Origin: Caprimulgus europaeus
Lineage: Eukaryota > Chordata > Aves > Caprimulgiformes > Caprimulgidae
Assembly: GCA_907165065.1 (NCBI GenBank)
Contig: OU015550.1
Span: forward strand, 2,470,001 to 2,534,000
Direction: 5' to 3'
DNA length: 64,000 bases
A model generated the notes under the pieces. That model worked only from the letters and a program-made list of their open reading frames with translations, searched no databases and had not been told where the DNA came from. This document shows positions 37,490 to 48,774 of this stretch, piece after piece (position 1 is the first letter of the stretch; every line of letters begins with the position of its first letter). The translations under genes and the position numbers were made by a program.

Positions 37490-37900
37490 CCTGCACACCC
37501 TGTCAGGTGTCACCATGTGGCTCCTGTCCCCCCTGCACACCCTGTCAGGTGTCACCGTGCTGCTCCTGTCCCCCTGCACCCCCTGTCAGGTGTCACCGTG
37601 CTGCCCTGTCCCCCTGCACACCCTGTCAGGTGTCACCATGTGGCTCCTGTCCCCCCTGCACACCCTGTCAGGTGTCACCGTGCTGCTCCTGTTCCCCTGC
37701 ACCCCCTGTCAGGTGTCCCTGTGCTGCTCCTGTCCCCCTACACACCCTGTGAGATGTCACCGTGCTGCTCCTGTCCCCCCTGCACCTCCTGTCAGGTGTC
37801 ACCATGTGGCTCCTGTCCCCCTGCACACCCTGTCAGGTGTCACCGTGCTGCCCTGTCCCCCTGCACGCCCTGTCAGGTGTCCCCGTGCTGCCCTGTCCCC
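37490..37900 (+). repeat. Minisatellite of roughly 45-bp units
   Basis: About nine imperfect units combine CTGCACACCCTGTCAGGTGT, CACCATGTGGCTCCTGTCCC or CACCGTGCTGCTCCTGTCCC, with variable unit length from small deletions. All three plus frames stay open through it, which reflects composition and not coding. Confidence 0.85.
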
Positions 37901-38494
37901 CGTGCCGGGGCTGCGGGGGTCGGGCTGTTCTGGAGCCAGCAGCTCAGCTCCTCGGCGCCTCCCTGACGCCAGCTGGACAGGAGCTTGTCAGCCTCAGGGT
38001 GGGGCTTGGACCTGGAGCTGTTGATGTCGATGCTCCAGACGTTGGCTCCAGAAAGAGCAGTTGGGGCAAGCTGGGAGTTGGGAAACGGCCCCGCACCCCC
38101 TCTGCCAGCAGCCCCGGTGCATCAGCCCTCACTCGTGTGTCCCCGTGAGCCACGTGCTCTGGCCGTGACTCCTCCAGGGCTGTTTGCTCTTCCTCACCAG
38201 CACTGTGTGTCCCATCTCCCTGAGCCCTCGTTGCTGTGCTGTCTCCTGGGAGGTTTAGTCAGGATGCTGCAGTGCTCGACCCTTCATCTCCTCATCACGT
38301 TTGCAGAGACCAGCACATGCTTTGGGGTCTCCTCAGCACTGTCTTGTTCCTCATGCCAGGCCATGGTGAGCTGGCCAGGAGAGTTGGAGCCAGTGTTGAT
38401 CCTTTCTAGTTGTTTCTCCAGATTTCCAGGCATCTCATGATGGACACAGGTTTGCCTTGACCTGGATTCCAGGTCTGCAGTTTGGCTTAGCAAT

Positions 38495-38830
38495 AAATCC
38501 CAGACTGGTTTGGGTTGGGAGGGACCTTAAAGCTCATCCAGTCCCAAACCCCCTGCCAGCAGCAGGGACACCTTCCACTAGACCAGGTTGCTCAAAGCCT
38601 CATCCAACCTGGCCGAGAACACTTCCAGGGAGGAGCAGCCACAGCTTCTCTGGCCAACCTGGGCCAGGGTCTCACCACCCTCTGGGTGAAAAATTTCCTC
38701 CTAATATCTCCTCCATCTCCCCTCTGCCAGTTTCAAGCCATCCCCCCTTGTTCTGTCACTCCCTGCCCTTGGCCAAAGTCCCTCCCCAGCCTTCCTGGAG
38801 CCCCTTCAGGTACTGGGAGGCCACTAGAAG
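38495..38830 (-). mobile_element. CR1 LINE 3' fragment, minus orientation
   Basis: Begins AATCCCAGACTGGTTTGGGTT and runs through the CACCTTCCACTAGACCAGG block to the CCTTCAGGTACTGGGAGGCC end. It belongs to the same subfamily as the plus-strand copies at 42.7 and 62.3 kb. Confidence 0.9.
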
Positions 38831-39235
38831 GTCTCCTCTGTGAACCTCTGGTTTGACCAGATGAGTTGATGATAGCCTGCTGAGATGTGAGCCTCAGACC
38901 CTGCCTGCAGAAACTGTTGGACTCTTGAGAGTGTGGTGGATCCTAATGAAGGAGCAGGTAAGATGCAGAGGTAAGAGATCCGGGAGGCAGTAGAAGAGCT
39001 CTTGGGGCAAGAGAGGTGATGAGCATGGTGCAAAGCAAAAGGGAAAATGGCAAAGCATTGTCTGGGGAGCCAGGAGGGGAGATGGGAAGGTCGAGCACAC
39101 GGTGTGTGATTAACTTGGCTCTGCTCGCCAGAGCTGCCCACCCGCTGATCCCTCCTAACAGCCTGCGGTCCCCAGGGGCAGCTCCGGGAGCGGAGCCGGG
39201 CGGTTGCACAATCGCAGATGGGGAGGAAGAGGCTG

Positions 39236-39303
39236 CAGGGAGGCTGGGGGGTCGCTGCAGGCAGGCTGGAGGGTCGCTGCAGGCAGGCTGGAGGGTCGCT
39301 GCC
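39236..39303 (+). repeat. 22-bp tandem repeat, three copies
   Basis: GGAGGGTCGCTGCAGGCAGG-type units repeat head to tail; the first and last are partly degenerate. Confidence 0.8.
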
Positions 39304-39816
39304 AGACTGTCTCCATGGGGGGATGATTTGGGACACCTGGTGTTGAGCCCTCCAGGTGTCTGCCTGGGCAGGGAGCACAGCCTGGCCCTGCAGAGCTAAT
39401 GGCTGCTTATCCCAGCCAGCCCTGAGGGCAGCTACAGACCCTCAGCTCCCCTTTTTGGGGGCAATTTCAGCTCTATATCCTGTTCTTCTCCTCCTCCTCA
39501 CCCTTCTCCTGATGGCACAGGGAAGGACATCAACCCTCTGCTTACCCCCACTTCCCAGCAGGCTGGGGGAGCCCTGGGGGGGGGGGGCTTGTTCCACATC
39601 TGCCCATGGCTTTCCCCCCCCAGTGTGGCCAGTGCATGGACACGGGGCTGGATCATGGGGCTGGGTGAGGTGGGCTTCAACCCCCAGCTTGGGGAGTTAC
39701 CACGCTGCGAACTGTGCTCAGCAGCTCCATCATGTTGCCTTCATTTCTGGAGGCAGCTGCATTCCAGGGACAGGGGAGGACACTTGGGTAAAGCAGAGCT
39801 TTGCTGGTTGCCTAGG

Positions 39817-39880
39817 GATTATTATTATTGTGTATTATTATTAATAATAATAATAATTATTATTATTGTTATTATAGTTT
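39817..39880. repeat. (ATT)n/(AAT)n microsatellite
   Basis: ATTATTATT turns into AATAATAAT and back to ATTATTATT, giving a self-complementary AT-rich tract about 360 bases upstream of PI16. Confidence 0.85.
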
Positions 39881-40238
39881 AGGAGAAAATAGACAGGAGG
39901 GAGAAGAGAGGACCCCTAAGTGAGGGCTCAGGGGATGTCTGAGGTGTGGAGCAGCAGAGGTTTGGATGAAAATCCCAATTAAGGGCTTATGATTCAGACC
40001 CAGGGTCGGTCTCGGGGAGTGGACCCTGCGCTCTCGTTGGCACCAGCCGTGCTGCTGCTCCTCCATCAGGGCCGATATGTGAGCTGGGTGTGTACCCCGT
40101 GGCTCCCAAACTCTGCTCTAATAAAGAAATACATTTCCTCCCCAATCTTCAAGCTGTTGGGTGTTCCTTGCTTTTGGGAGGTGCTTTAAATCCGACTGCC
40201 AGAGCCGTGGGCTGCTAAGAGCAGAAGCTGCCTGCACG

Positions 40239-43200
40239 ATGCTGAGCTCAGGTCTTCCTCCTGTTTTCTTGTTGCTCACAGCACTGGAGCTGAGCTGGTC
40301 CCTGAGCGATGAAGAAAAGAAGATCATCTTGGATGGACATAATAAATACCGCTCCCAGGTGTCTCCTCCTGCTATGGACATGCTGAAGATGGTGAGTGGC
40401 TTTGGTGGCAGAGGGTGTTTGTGTGGTGCGAAGCCTGGGTCGCGATGCGAGGAGGGGTCGGGGTTTTCTTTAGGGGAGGCAGAGCAATTCTTCTGTGGGG
40501 TTACAGTTAGGTATCAACGGAGGGTTCCCTCAGTTGCCTCTGAAGAGAGGAGTTTCCTTTCACCTGTGGCTTTGTCTTTGATTGTCTGTGGAAGTTCCAA
40601 AGCGTGATCCGAGTCCCCAGAGGCTCTGGGTGACCGATGCGGCTCTCGCTCACCTGGGCGCTCGCTGGAGCTCCTCGTGATGGGGAGGGAAGGTGGGGGG
40701 ACATCGCCACGGGCACGTGCCCCAGGCTGGAGGGGGATCTGCTGTGTGGAGCACTTGGCTTTGCAGGGGGATGGGGTTTATCTATAGGAGGGAACAACAA
40801 CTTCAAACGTGACCACCAGGTCGTTCAGTTATTTGTGGTTTCCATCACTCTCCTGCTCCCCACCGTAGCGTGTGTGGGGCTGTGCTGGAGGTGGAGGAGC
40901 TCCCACTTTGTTTGGGGAAACTGAGTCAGGTGTCCATCATCACTTGTGGCTGCAGTGGGGACAAAAACAAGCTCTCGAGCTGGTGCTGCTTTTTGTCTAA
41001 TTGGGACACTTGATGTGGTTAAGATTTGGCTGTGGTGTTTATCCTGCACCACAGGGGATTGCTCTCAGTGTTTGCAAGGCGGGGAGGAGGACAACGGCTG
41101 ATCATGGAGAGTTGGAGTGCTTTGCTCTTTTGGTCATAATGGGCTTGGAGGAGACCCCTCTCTCTGTCCCACAAGTTGCCCCGGCTGATTTAAACCTTTT
41201 TGGGTTGGTAAATGGGAACTTACTGAACAAATAAAGCAAAAAACCTATATTCAGGCATAGGAGGTCTGATCAGTGACCTCAGATTCAAAGGGGACAGAGC
41301 CAGAACCCTGAGCACCACGATCCCATGGAGACCCACCAAAGTGAGACAGAAAACTCAGAGAATAAAGGCTTTGGAGCCAAAGGTTTAGAGAGAGCCTGAG
41401 GGAAACATCTTCCCAAGGTCCTTCAGCCAGTTCTGACCCTGGCTGAAGCTTTGATTGCAGATTGTGGGCTCTGAGATGCTCCACTGCAGCCTTGCTTTGT
41501 GTCTGCTGAAAATTCAAAACCCACTCGCAGCCCAGAGCCAAAGGCCTTTTTTTCTCTCTTTTTTTCCTTTTTTCTTTCTTTTCTCTTTTATATATTTTCT
41601 CTTCTTTTTTCTTTTTTCTTTTCTCTTTTCTCTTTTCTCTTTTTTCTCTCTTTTTTCTCTCTTTTTTCTCTCTTTTTTCTCTCTTTTTTCTCTCTTTTTT
41701 CCTCTCCTCTCCTCTCCTCTCCTCTCCTCTCCTCTCCTCTCCTCTCCTCTCCTCTCCTCTCCTCTCCTCTCCTCTCCTCTCCTCTCCTCTCCTCTCCTCT
41801 CCTCTCCTCTCCTCTCCTCTCCTCTCCTCTCCTCTCCTCTCCTCTCCTCTCCTCTCCTCTCCTCTCCTCTTCTTTTCTCTCTTCTCTTTTCCTCTCTTTT
41901 CTCTTTTTTATTTTTTCTTCTTCCTTTTATCTTTTCTTTCCTCTCTTTTCTTTCTCTCTTTTCTTTCTCTCTTTTCTTTCTCTCTTTTCTTTCTCTCTTT
42001 TCTTTCTCTCTTTTCTTTCTCTCTTTTCTTTCTCTCTTTTCTTTCTCTCTTTTCTTTCTCTCTTTTCTTTCTCTCTTTTCTCTTTTTTCTCTCTTCTCTC
42101 TTTTTCTTTTTCTCTTTTTTTCTTTAAGCTCACCACATGTTTCGCTTACAGCAGCCCTGACAGTTTCTCGGTAGAGGTTTTCCATGAGAGCATCGTCCCC
42201 TCACTTCCCCCCGGGGACATTTGCTGGGACTGCCCTCGCCCCGAGCTCCCCCGCTGGGACTGCCCTCGCCCCGAGCTCCCCCGCTGGGACTGCCCTCGCC
42301 CCGAGCTCCCCCGCTGGGACTGCCCTCGCCCCGAGCTCCTCTGCTGGGACTGCCCTCGCCCCGAGCTCCTCTGCTGGGACTGCCCTCGCCCCGAGCTCCC
42401 CCGCTGGGACTGCCCTCGCCCCGAGCTCCCCGGCTGGGACTGCCCTCGCCCCGAGCTCCCCCGCTGCCGTGGCACCGGGCCCGGCTGGGCCCACCCCCCG
42501 CTCCTGTTTGGGACACGGATCTGGTTGCTGTGGAAATGGTCGGGTGATCTGGGGGGGACACGCAGCCTCAAGCCACTTTTCTTATTTAATGAGGCAAATC
42601 CTGCAGGTGTGAGTCCCTGCTGATGGATCTCAGCTCCCTGCCAGAGGGAGGGGGATGTGTGCTCCCCAAACTGGGTCTCCAGCACCTGAAGGGGCTCCAA
42701 GAAAGCAGGGGAGGGACTTTGGCCAAGGACAGGGAATGACAGAACAAGGGGAAATGGCTTGAAACTGGCAGAGGGGAGGTTTAGATTGGATATTGGGGAG
42801 AAATTCTTCACTGTGAGGGTGGTGAGACCCTGGCCCAGGTTGGCCAGAGAAGCTGTGGCTGCTCGTCCCTGGAAGTGTTCTCGGCCAGGTTGGATGAGGC
42901 TTTGAGCAACCTGGTCTAGTGGAAGGTGTCCCTGCTGCTGGCAGGGGGGTTGGGACTGGATGAGCTTTAGGGTCCCTCCCAACCCAAACCATTCTATGAT
43001 TCCAACATCGTGCTCAGCCTGGCTTGGGGCCATGCTGGGAGGTCAACCACCATCCCGTGTCCCCATCCAGATATTTGGGTGTTTACTTCCCCCCTCCCTG
43101 GTCCCTTAGTGCTGCTGTTCAGGGGCCCAACCACATCCCCTCGACACCCCAATGGTGACATGTCCTGTGCTCTGTCCCATTTGGGTCCAGCTCTGCTCCA

Positions 43201-46200
43201 TCTGGGAAGGTCCCCCCTTAGGACCCACCATTTACTGGGCTGCCTTCCAGCTGGCTGCAGAAGCAAAGCTGCTGTCTCCATCAAATGCTGCAAGGACAGT
43301 CCAGACAGCTGTGGTGTGGGCTTCCTCCCTGCGAGAAAACCTCTCCTCCTCCTCCTCCTCCTCCTCCTGCTGCACATCCGCGTGGTCAGCAGGGGACCAC
43401 GGGCTGGTGGGCTCAGCTGGCAGTGGAGGTTCTGGGCAGGCAGCAGCCACGTCTCAGATCCAGACAAGCAGATGATGTTTCCCAGGAGCCTGTGCTCCCA
43501 GGCTCTGAGCAGCTGCTCGGGGACATGTGTCCTGCTCTCCTCCCATCCCCACCCTGGTCAGGGAAGAGTTGTCCCCAGTCCCCCTCCTGGGTGACTCAGG
43601 GTGAGTTTCCTCCCTTCCTTCATCCAACTCCAATGGTTTCTCCACATGGAAGTGATGATGCTCTGTGATGGTGTTAGAGATGCTCCAGGCAAGGCTGTGG
43701 GGGTCCTGCTGATGCTCTGACCTTCCCCTGTTTGACCTGTAAGCTGACTGGGACTGACTCTGGAGCTCCCCTCTCCTCAGGACCATGTTGGGTTGGGATT
43801 TGAAGTTTACTCATGAACGGGGTAATTGTGGCCAAGGAGCCCAGAGGTCCTTGGTAGGTGTCCTGGTGTCTGTCAGAGAGCCCAGTGTCCCTCTCTGTAC
43901 ACTGACACCGAGCTCCTTCCAGAGCTGGGACACGGAGCTGGAGGCCTTTGCTCAAGCCTACGCAGAGAAGTGCATCTGGGACCACAACAAGGAGCGGGGC
44001 CGACGGGGGGAAAACCTCTTCGCTATGGCCCCGACCCTGGACCTGGAATTTGCTGTGGAAGACTGGAACGGGGAGGAGAAATACTACAACCTGTCAACCT
44101 CCACCTGTGTCCCTGGGCAGATGTGTGGCCACTACACCCAGGTACCAGGCTGCTGGGGTGGAGGGATGGGGTTGCTGGGGAAGGAGCTCTACCAGAGTCT
44201 TTGTAAAGGAAAGGGGAGCCAGGTAGGAATCACAGTGAGACAGGGGGGACCTGGACATGGTGGCAGCCATGACCAGCCTTTTGGAGTAGGTCTTTTTTTT
44301 AACCAAGCTCTGCAGCTCTTCGTTGGCTGCTCAGCAGAGCTGGGTGGCAGCTTGTCTTAGGCAGAGATATGAGGTCTGAGTGTTTCTTCACAGCTTGGGT
44401 GGGAGCAAGGAGGAGCAGAGGTGGTGGTGGTAAATATGAGGATGGATGGATGGATGGATGGATGGATGGATGGATGGATGGATGGATGGAGGGTTCCAGA
44501 ACCAAAGCAGAGATGGTGATGCTCTGCTTGAGTGGACTATGTGGTAGGAAAGCTGTGGCACTTGGACATGTGGGCTGCAGCCCTCGGTTGGGAAGGTGAT
44601 CCACGGGCAAGGGGCAGGATCTGGAATGTTAAATGTGGAGATGTGGGATCTGGGGTGCACACTAAGAGGTGAAGGGGACATTGGTGTAGTGACAAAGCAG
44701 CCTTCAAGGCCAGAGGACAGGTTACCAACAGGGCACCTTCCTTCACCCCAAGAGCTGACCTTCACCCCTGGTCTTTGCCTTAGGTGGTCTGGGCAAGCAC
44801 ACACCAGATTGGCTGTGGGGCAAAGTTTTGTGAGAAGATTGATGGGATTGAAACAGAGGACATGTACCTGCTGGTCTGCAACTATTATCCCCCGTAAGTC
44901 CCGTGCCTCACGTGGTTTGGTGCATCTCAGTGGGGTTTCTGGGCTGGAAATGTCCTTCAGTCCTTTATCAGAGCAGGGTTTGGCCTTGTTCAGAAATAAA
45001 AGCCAAGGCCTTTGTTATCTTGGGCTGGTCACGAAGGAAGGAAGGGTTGTCTGGTGATCCTTGCCCGTGATTGCCACTGCTGAGCTCTGGTTCAGCTCCT
45101 GGCACAGATCCAGGGAGGGACCTCCCCCCCCCAGAGACCTCCCCAAGGCTGATGCTGCAATAGCTGAGGGTACAACCAGCAGCTCCCTGTTCTGTGTCCT
45201 GGTCTTCCCCGAGGGCAGCAGTGGTCTCCTGGGGTGGAGAAGCCCCTTTGCACCAGCAGGAAGGGTTGGACATGGGAGGAGGGGTGGGTGCCTGCTTGCA
45301 AAGCCCTGGGACAATCCTTGGGGACCACTTGCTTGGATCTGGTGAGACCAACAAGAGTGGCTGGTTGCTGCAGACCTTCTGAGGGGTCTTGAGCAGAAAG
45401 GAGACAAAAATCACCTGGCCAGATGCCTCTTGACTGCTCTGTCCTAAGGGCTGGTGACGGATCTGGTCCATGGAGGTGTCTCCCCTGGTTCTAGCAGCCT
45501 TGGGGTGAAGCTGCTGAGCAAACAGCACTGACAATCTGTGGCAGGAGACCCAGACCTGGGTTTTGACTTGGCTGGGATGTTCCACTCAAATCAGGTCCCC
45601 TCGGTGGGGTGGGTGTTTCCCCCTCTCCTCACACCTTCTTTTTCTTGGTGTCTTCTCCTTCCAGGGGGAACATGAAAGGCCGAAAGCCGTACAGGGAAGG
45701 ACCCTCGTGTTCGCAGTGTCCCGAGGGCAGGGTCTGCGTCAACTCTCTGTGTGGTAAGCGAAGCAGAGCGGCCCGTGGCCCTTGACAGGCTGCTGGGGCT
45801 CAGACCCCTGGGTTGGGTCCAAGATTTGAACCCTCCTGGAGCTATCAGGAAGCTCTGGACCAACAGTTCCAGGGCTGGACCATGAGACATGAGGTGCAAT
45901 GGCAGCCCCTAAGGCAGGTCAGCTGCCTCAAGACGAGGAGGATCGGATGAGGACCTCGAACCCCTTCAACCAGCAACTTCTGCCCCATGAGGGTGACCCT
46001 TGAGGGGCAGGAGGTTGTGTGAGGGAGATGAGATGTCTCCAGGTTGGGAACCCCAGAGTGGAGGATGGCCCAGAGTGACCTGAGAGGGGTCAGCTGCTGC
46101 TTCACCCCCCTGCTGATTTCTGCTGGCCCTCCTCAGTGCAGGGGACCTGTTGAGGTCGGACCCCAGCCTTAACCCGTGGCACTTTTCATCTCTTACCAGA

Positions 46201-48774
46201 ACCCACTGTAGAAGAGACCACTCCAGCCTCTGTGACAACAAAGGCAAGCCCATCCACCCCAACCACAGCCATGCCAAAACCCACAACCACAGCCAAAACA
46301 GAACCCACAACACCAGTGGCCACCACAACCACAGCCAAACCAGAACCCAAGACACCAGTGGCCACCACAACCACAGCCAAACCAGAACCCACAACACCAG
46401 TGCCCACCACAACCACAACCACAGCCAAACCAGAACCCAAGACACCAGTGGCCACCACAACCACAACCACAGCCAAACCAGAACCCACAACACCAGTACC
46501 CACCTCAACCACAACCACAGCCAAACCAGAACCCACAACACCAGTACCCACCACAACCACAGCCAAACCAGAACCCACAACACCAGTGCTCACCACAACC
46601 ACAGCCAAACCAGAACCCACAACACCAGTGCCCACCACAACCACAGCCAAACCAGAACCCACAACACCAGTGCCCACCACAACCACAACCACAGCCAAAC
46701 CAGAACCCAAAACACCAGTGCCCACCACAGCCAAGCCAAGACCCACAACCACACTTCCAACCACAACCACAGCCAAGCCACCACCTACAACTACAATCCC
46801 AACTACAGCCAAGCCACCACCCAAAACCACTCTTCCACCTACAACCAAGCCAAAACCCACAACACCAGCACCCACTGCATCAACAGCCAAGCCAAAAGCT
46901 GCCACCACGCTCCCAATGACAACCCCAGCCAAGCCAAAACCCACAACACCAGCAGCCACCACAGCCGTGGCCAAGCCAAAACCTACCACGCCAGCACCCA
47001 CCACAGCTACTGCCAAGCCAAAGCCCACCATGCTAACAACCACCACGCCAAAACCCACCACAACAACCACTACCACTAAGCTGACACCCACCACACCAAA
47101 GCCCACCACAACTACAGCCAAGCCAACACCCACCACACCAAAACCCACCACAACTACAGCCAAGCCAACACCCACCACACCAAAACCCACCACAACTACA
47201 GCCAAGCCAACACCCACCACACCAAAACCCACCACAACTACAGCCAAACCAGCACCCACTACACCAAAACCCACCACAACCACCACAATGACCAAGCCAA
47301 CACCCAGCACACCAAAACCCACCACAACTACAGCCAAGCCAACACCCACTACACCAAAACCCACCACAACTACAGCCAAGCCAACACCTGACACACCAAA
47401 ACCCACCACAACTACAGCCAAACCAGCACCCACTACACCAAAGCCCACCACAACCACCACAATGACCAAGCCAACACCCACCACACCAAAACCCACCACA
47501 ACAGCCAAGCCAACACCTGACACACCAAAACCCACCACAACCACCACAACAGCCAAGCCAACACCTGACACACCAAAACCCACCACAACTACAGCCAAAC
47601 CAACACCCACCACACCAGGACCCACCACAACTACAGCCAAGCCAACACCCACCACACCAAAACCCACCACAACCACCACTACAGCCAAGCCAACACTTGC
47701 TGCTTCAACATCAGCAAAGCCAAAACTCACCACTACAACAGCAGCACCTGCCACCACAGCAAAGACACCACCCAAACCTGCCACCACAGCAAAGACACCA
47801 CCCAAACCTGCCACAACCACAGAGCCAACACCCACCGAAGCAGAAAGGCCCAGTCCCACTGAGACAACTGGGCCAACTCTTTCCTTTGGGCCCACATCAG
47901 ACCTTGATTATAAAGTATCTCCAGAAGCAGAGGCAGACACTGAAGAGCCTGTTAGCCCCTTAACTACAGAGGATCCAGCCTTATTAGAGAGCCTGGGCAC
48001 AGCCTTCAGCCCCAGATCAGTCCCAGAAACAAATCAAGGTGTCAAAGAGGACGAGACAGAGAAATCAGCCTTTTCCAGTCCACCTCCATCCCTCAGCCAG
48101 GTTGTGCCAGAGATTAAGTTAGGTTTCAACAAAGCTGAGCTCATAACCCCCTCAAAGTCAGTGGTCTTCAGCCCTGAGGAGCCCACCTTCTTGCGCTTAA
48201 CATCATCTTCCAAAGAAAACAAAGGGCAGAGCCCTGCTTTCCAGACCTCCCTCTCAGGTAAGGTGATTGTGGGGTCTCTCCTGGCATGGACACTCAGATC
48301 TTCAGCGATCCCCAAGCAGCATGGAGAGCGCTTGGGAGGAACCAGTATCAGCCTGGTCCTCTGGATCCTCCTCTCGTGGGTGGCACCAACCCTTTTTCCT
48401 CACTCTTTCCTCTAACCCTGGAAGGGGCTGGTTGGATGTCTCGCTTGTGAAGCATGGTTTTGTCTACAGCCTGCTCCCCACTAACCCACCAGCGGCGTCA
48501 CGCCTTCGCTGGATCCGTGCTCGGCTGCCCCGCACCTTCTGGTGTCTCGGTGCACGTCACCCCTGGACCTGCATGAGCGGGAGCTTCTCTTGTCCAACTC
48601 TTCCTCTCTAACTCCACGTTTTCTTCTTTTCTGCCAGCAGGTGCCCTGGACACTGAAGAGCTGGAGACAGATCAGACAAGCATGGATCAACCCACAGCTG
48701 GAGCCCCTAGTACCTGCTTGGGGCTTTCACTCTTCCTCTTACCCAGTGTCATCCTGGTGGACCTTCTGCTTTGA
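40239..48774 (+). CDS. PI16: PI16 (peptidase inhibitor 16), CAP-domain protein with expanded mucin-like stalk
   Basis: Secreted or GPI-anchored CAP (CRISP/Antigen 5/PR-1) protein. Exons: 40239-40391, 43923-44141, 44784-44893, 45665-45753, 46200-48257, 48641-48774. All junctions are GT-AG and in frame, giving 920 residues. Residues 1-21 are a signal peptide ([15 protein letters not shown]). Residues about 22-165 form the CAP domain: [27 protein letters not shown], the GHYTQVVW signature split across exons 2 and 3, and [12 protein letters not shown] short cysteine-rich segment ([15 protein letters not shown]) ends at residue 190. Residues about 205-741 are Thr/Pro/Lys repeats, followed by an acidic linker. 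A hydrophobic end ([19 protein letters not shown]) fits a GPI-attachment signal, as in the mammalian protein. The human protein is about half this length, as I recall, so the stalk accounts for the difference. Expression and function in birds are not shown by sequence. Confidence 0.93.
41543..42126 (+). repeat. ~580-bp pure polypyrimidine tract in PI16 intron 1
   Basis: Nearly unbroken C/T on the plus strand, in three blocks: an 11-bp TTTTTTCTCTC array (about 41640-41700), about 34 copies of CCTCT (41701-41868), and a 13-bp TTTTCTTTCTCTC array (about 41936-42085). Long open frames on both strands (for example all-Lys/Arg/Glu on minus) are composition artefacts. Confidence 0.95.
42222..42467 (+). 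repeat. 30-bp minisatellite, about eight copies
   Basis: GCTGGGACTGCCCTCGCCCC plus GAGCTCCCCC repeats at an exact 30-bp period with rare C/T variants. GC-rich and CpG-bearing, in PI16 intron 1 immediately after the pyrimidine tract. All frames are open, so the open frames here have no coding meaning. Confidence 0.95.
42665..43005 (+). mobile_element. CR1 LINE 3' fragment, plus orientation
   Basis: Starts near CCAGCACCTGAAGGGGCTCC and ends GGTCCCTCCCAACCCAAACC, then ATTCTATGATTCC, the CR1 3' terminus. It lies in PI16 intron 1, in opposite orientation to the copy at 38.5 kb. Confidence 0.92.
43345..43372. repeat. (CTC)n trinucleotide run
   Basis: About nine CTC units in PI16 intron 1. Confidence 0.85.
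44438..44490. repeat. (GGAT)n microsatellite in PI16 intron 2
   Basis: About 13 GGAT/ATGG units between CAP exons 2 and 3. Confidence 0.9.
46243..47850 (+). repeat. PI16: Coding Thr/Pro/Lys repeat array in PI16 exon 5
   Basis: The array is built mainly of 42-bp (14-residue) units with insertions of CACAACCAC-type triplets. Block A (about 46290-46730) encodes [14 protein letters not shown]-like units. A degenerate linker follows. Block B (about 47040-47690) encodes [14 protein letters not shown]-like units, including variants [14 protein letters not shown] and TTTTMTKP. The plus strand is almost all A and C. It would carry dense O-glycosylation sites together with regular lysines. It is in frame throughout and has no stop over 1.6 kb. 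Confidence 0.92.

Larger units (their letters stand above)
36836..40238. other. C6orf89-PI16 intergenic region
   Basis: About 3.4 kb without a supported gene. It holds a short CR1-like tail, a ~400-bp minisatellite, a CR1 copy on the minus strand, a 22-bp repeat and an ATT microsatellite, each listed separately. An AATAAA at 40120-40125 lies only about 115 bases before the PI16 start, so I do not assign it to a gene. A TTTAAAT at 40185-40191 could serve as a weak TATA element for PI16. Confidence 0.5.

Noticed and set aside
37431-38024. 197-codon plus frame with Cys/Pro/Leu repeats
   Set aside because: Falls on the ~45-bp minisatellite with all three frames open.
41499-42623. 374-codon plus frame and 223-codon minus frame across the pyrimidine tract
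   Set aside because: Composed only of Ser/Leu/Phe or Lys/Arg/Glu; a product of the C/T repeat, and it lies within PI16 intron 1.
42146-43033. 295-codon minus frame over the 30-bp repeat and a CR1
   Set aside because: Spans a minisatellite and the reverse strand of a CR1 3' end, neither of which is coding.
46186-47895. 569-codon minus-strand frame
   Set aside because: Antisense shadow of the PI16 A/C-rich coding repeat; only Val/Gly/Ala/Leu and no independent start context.
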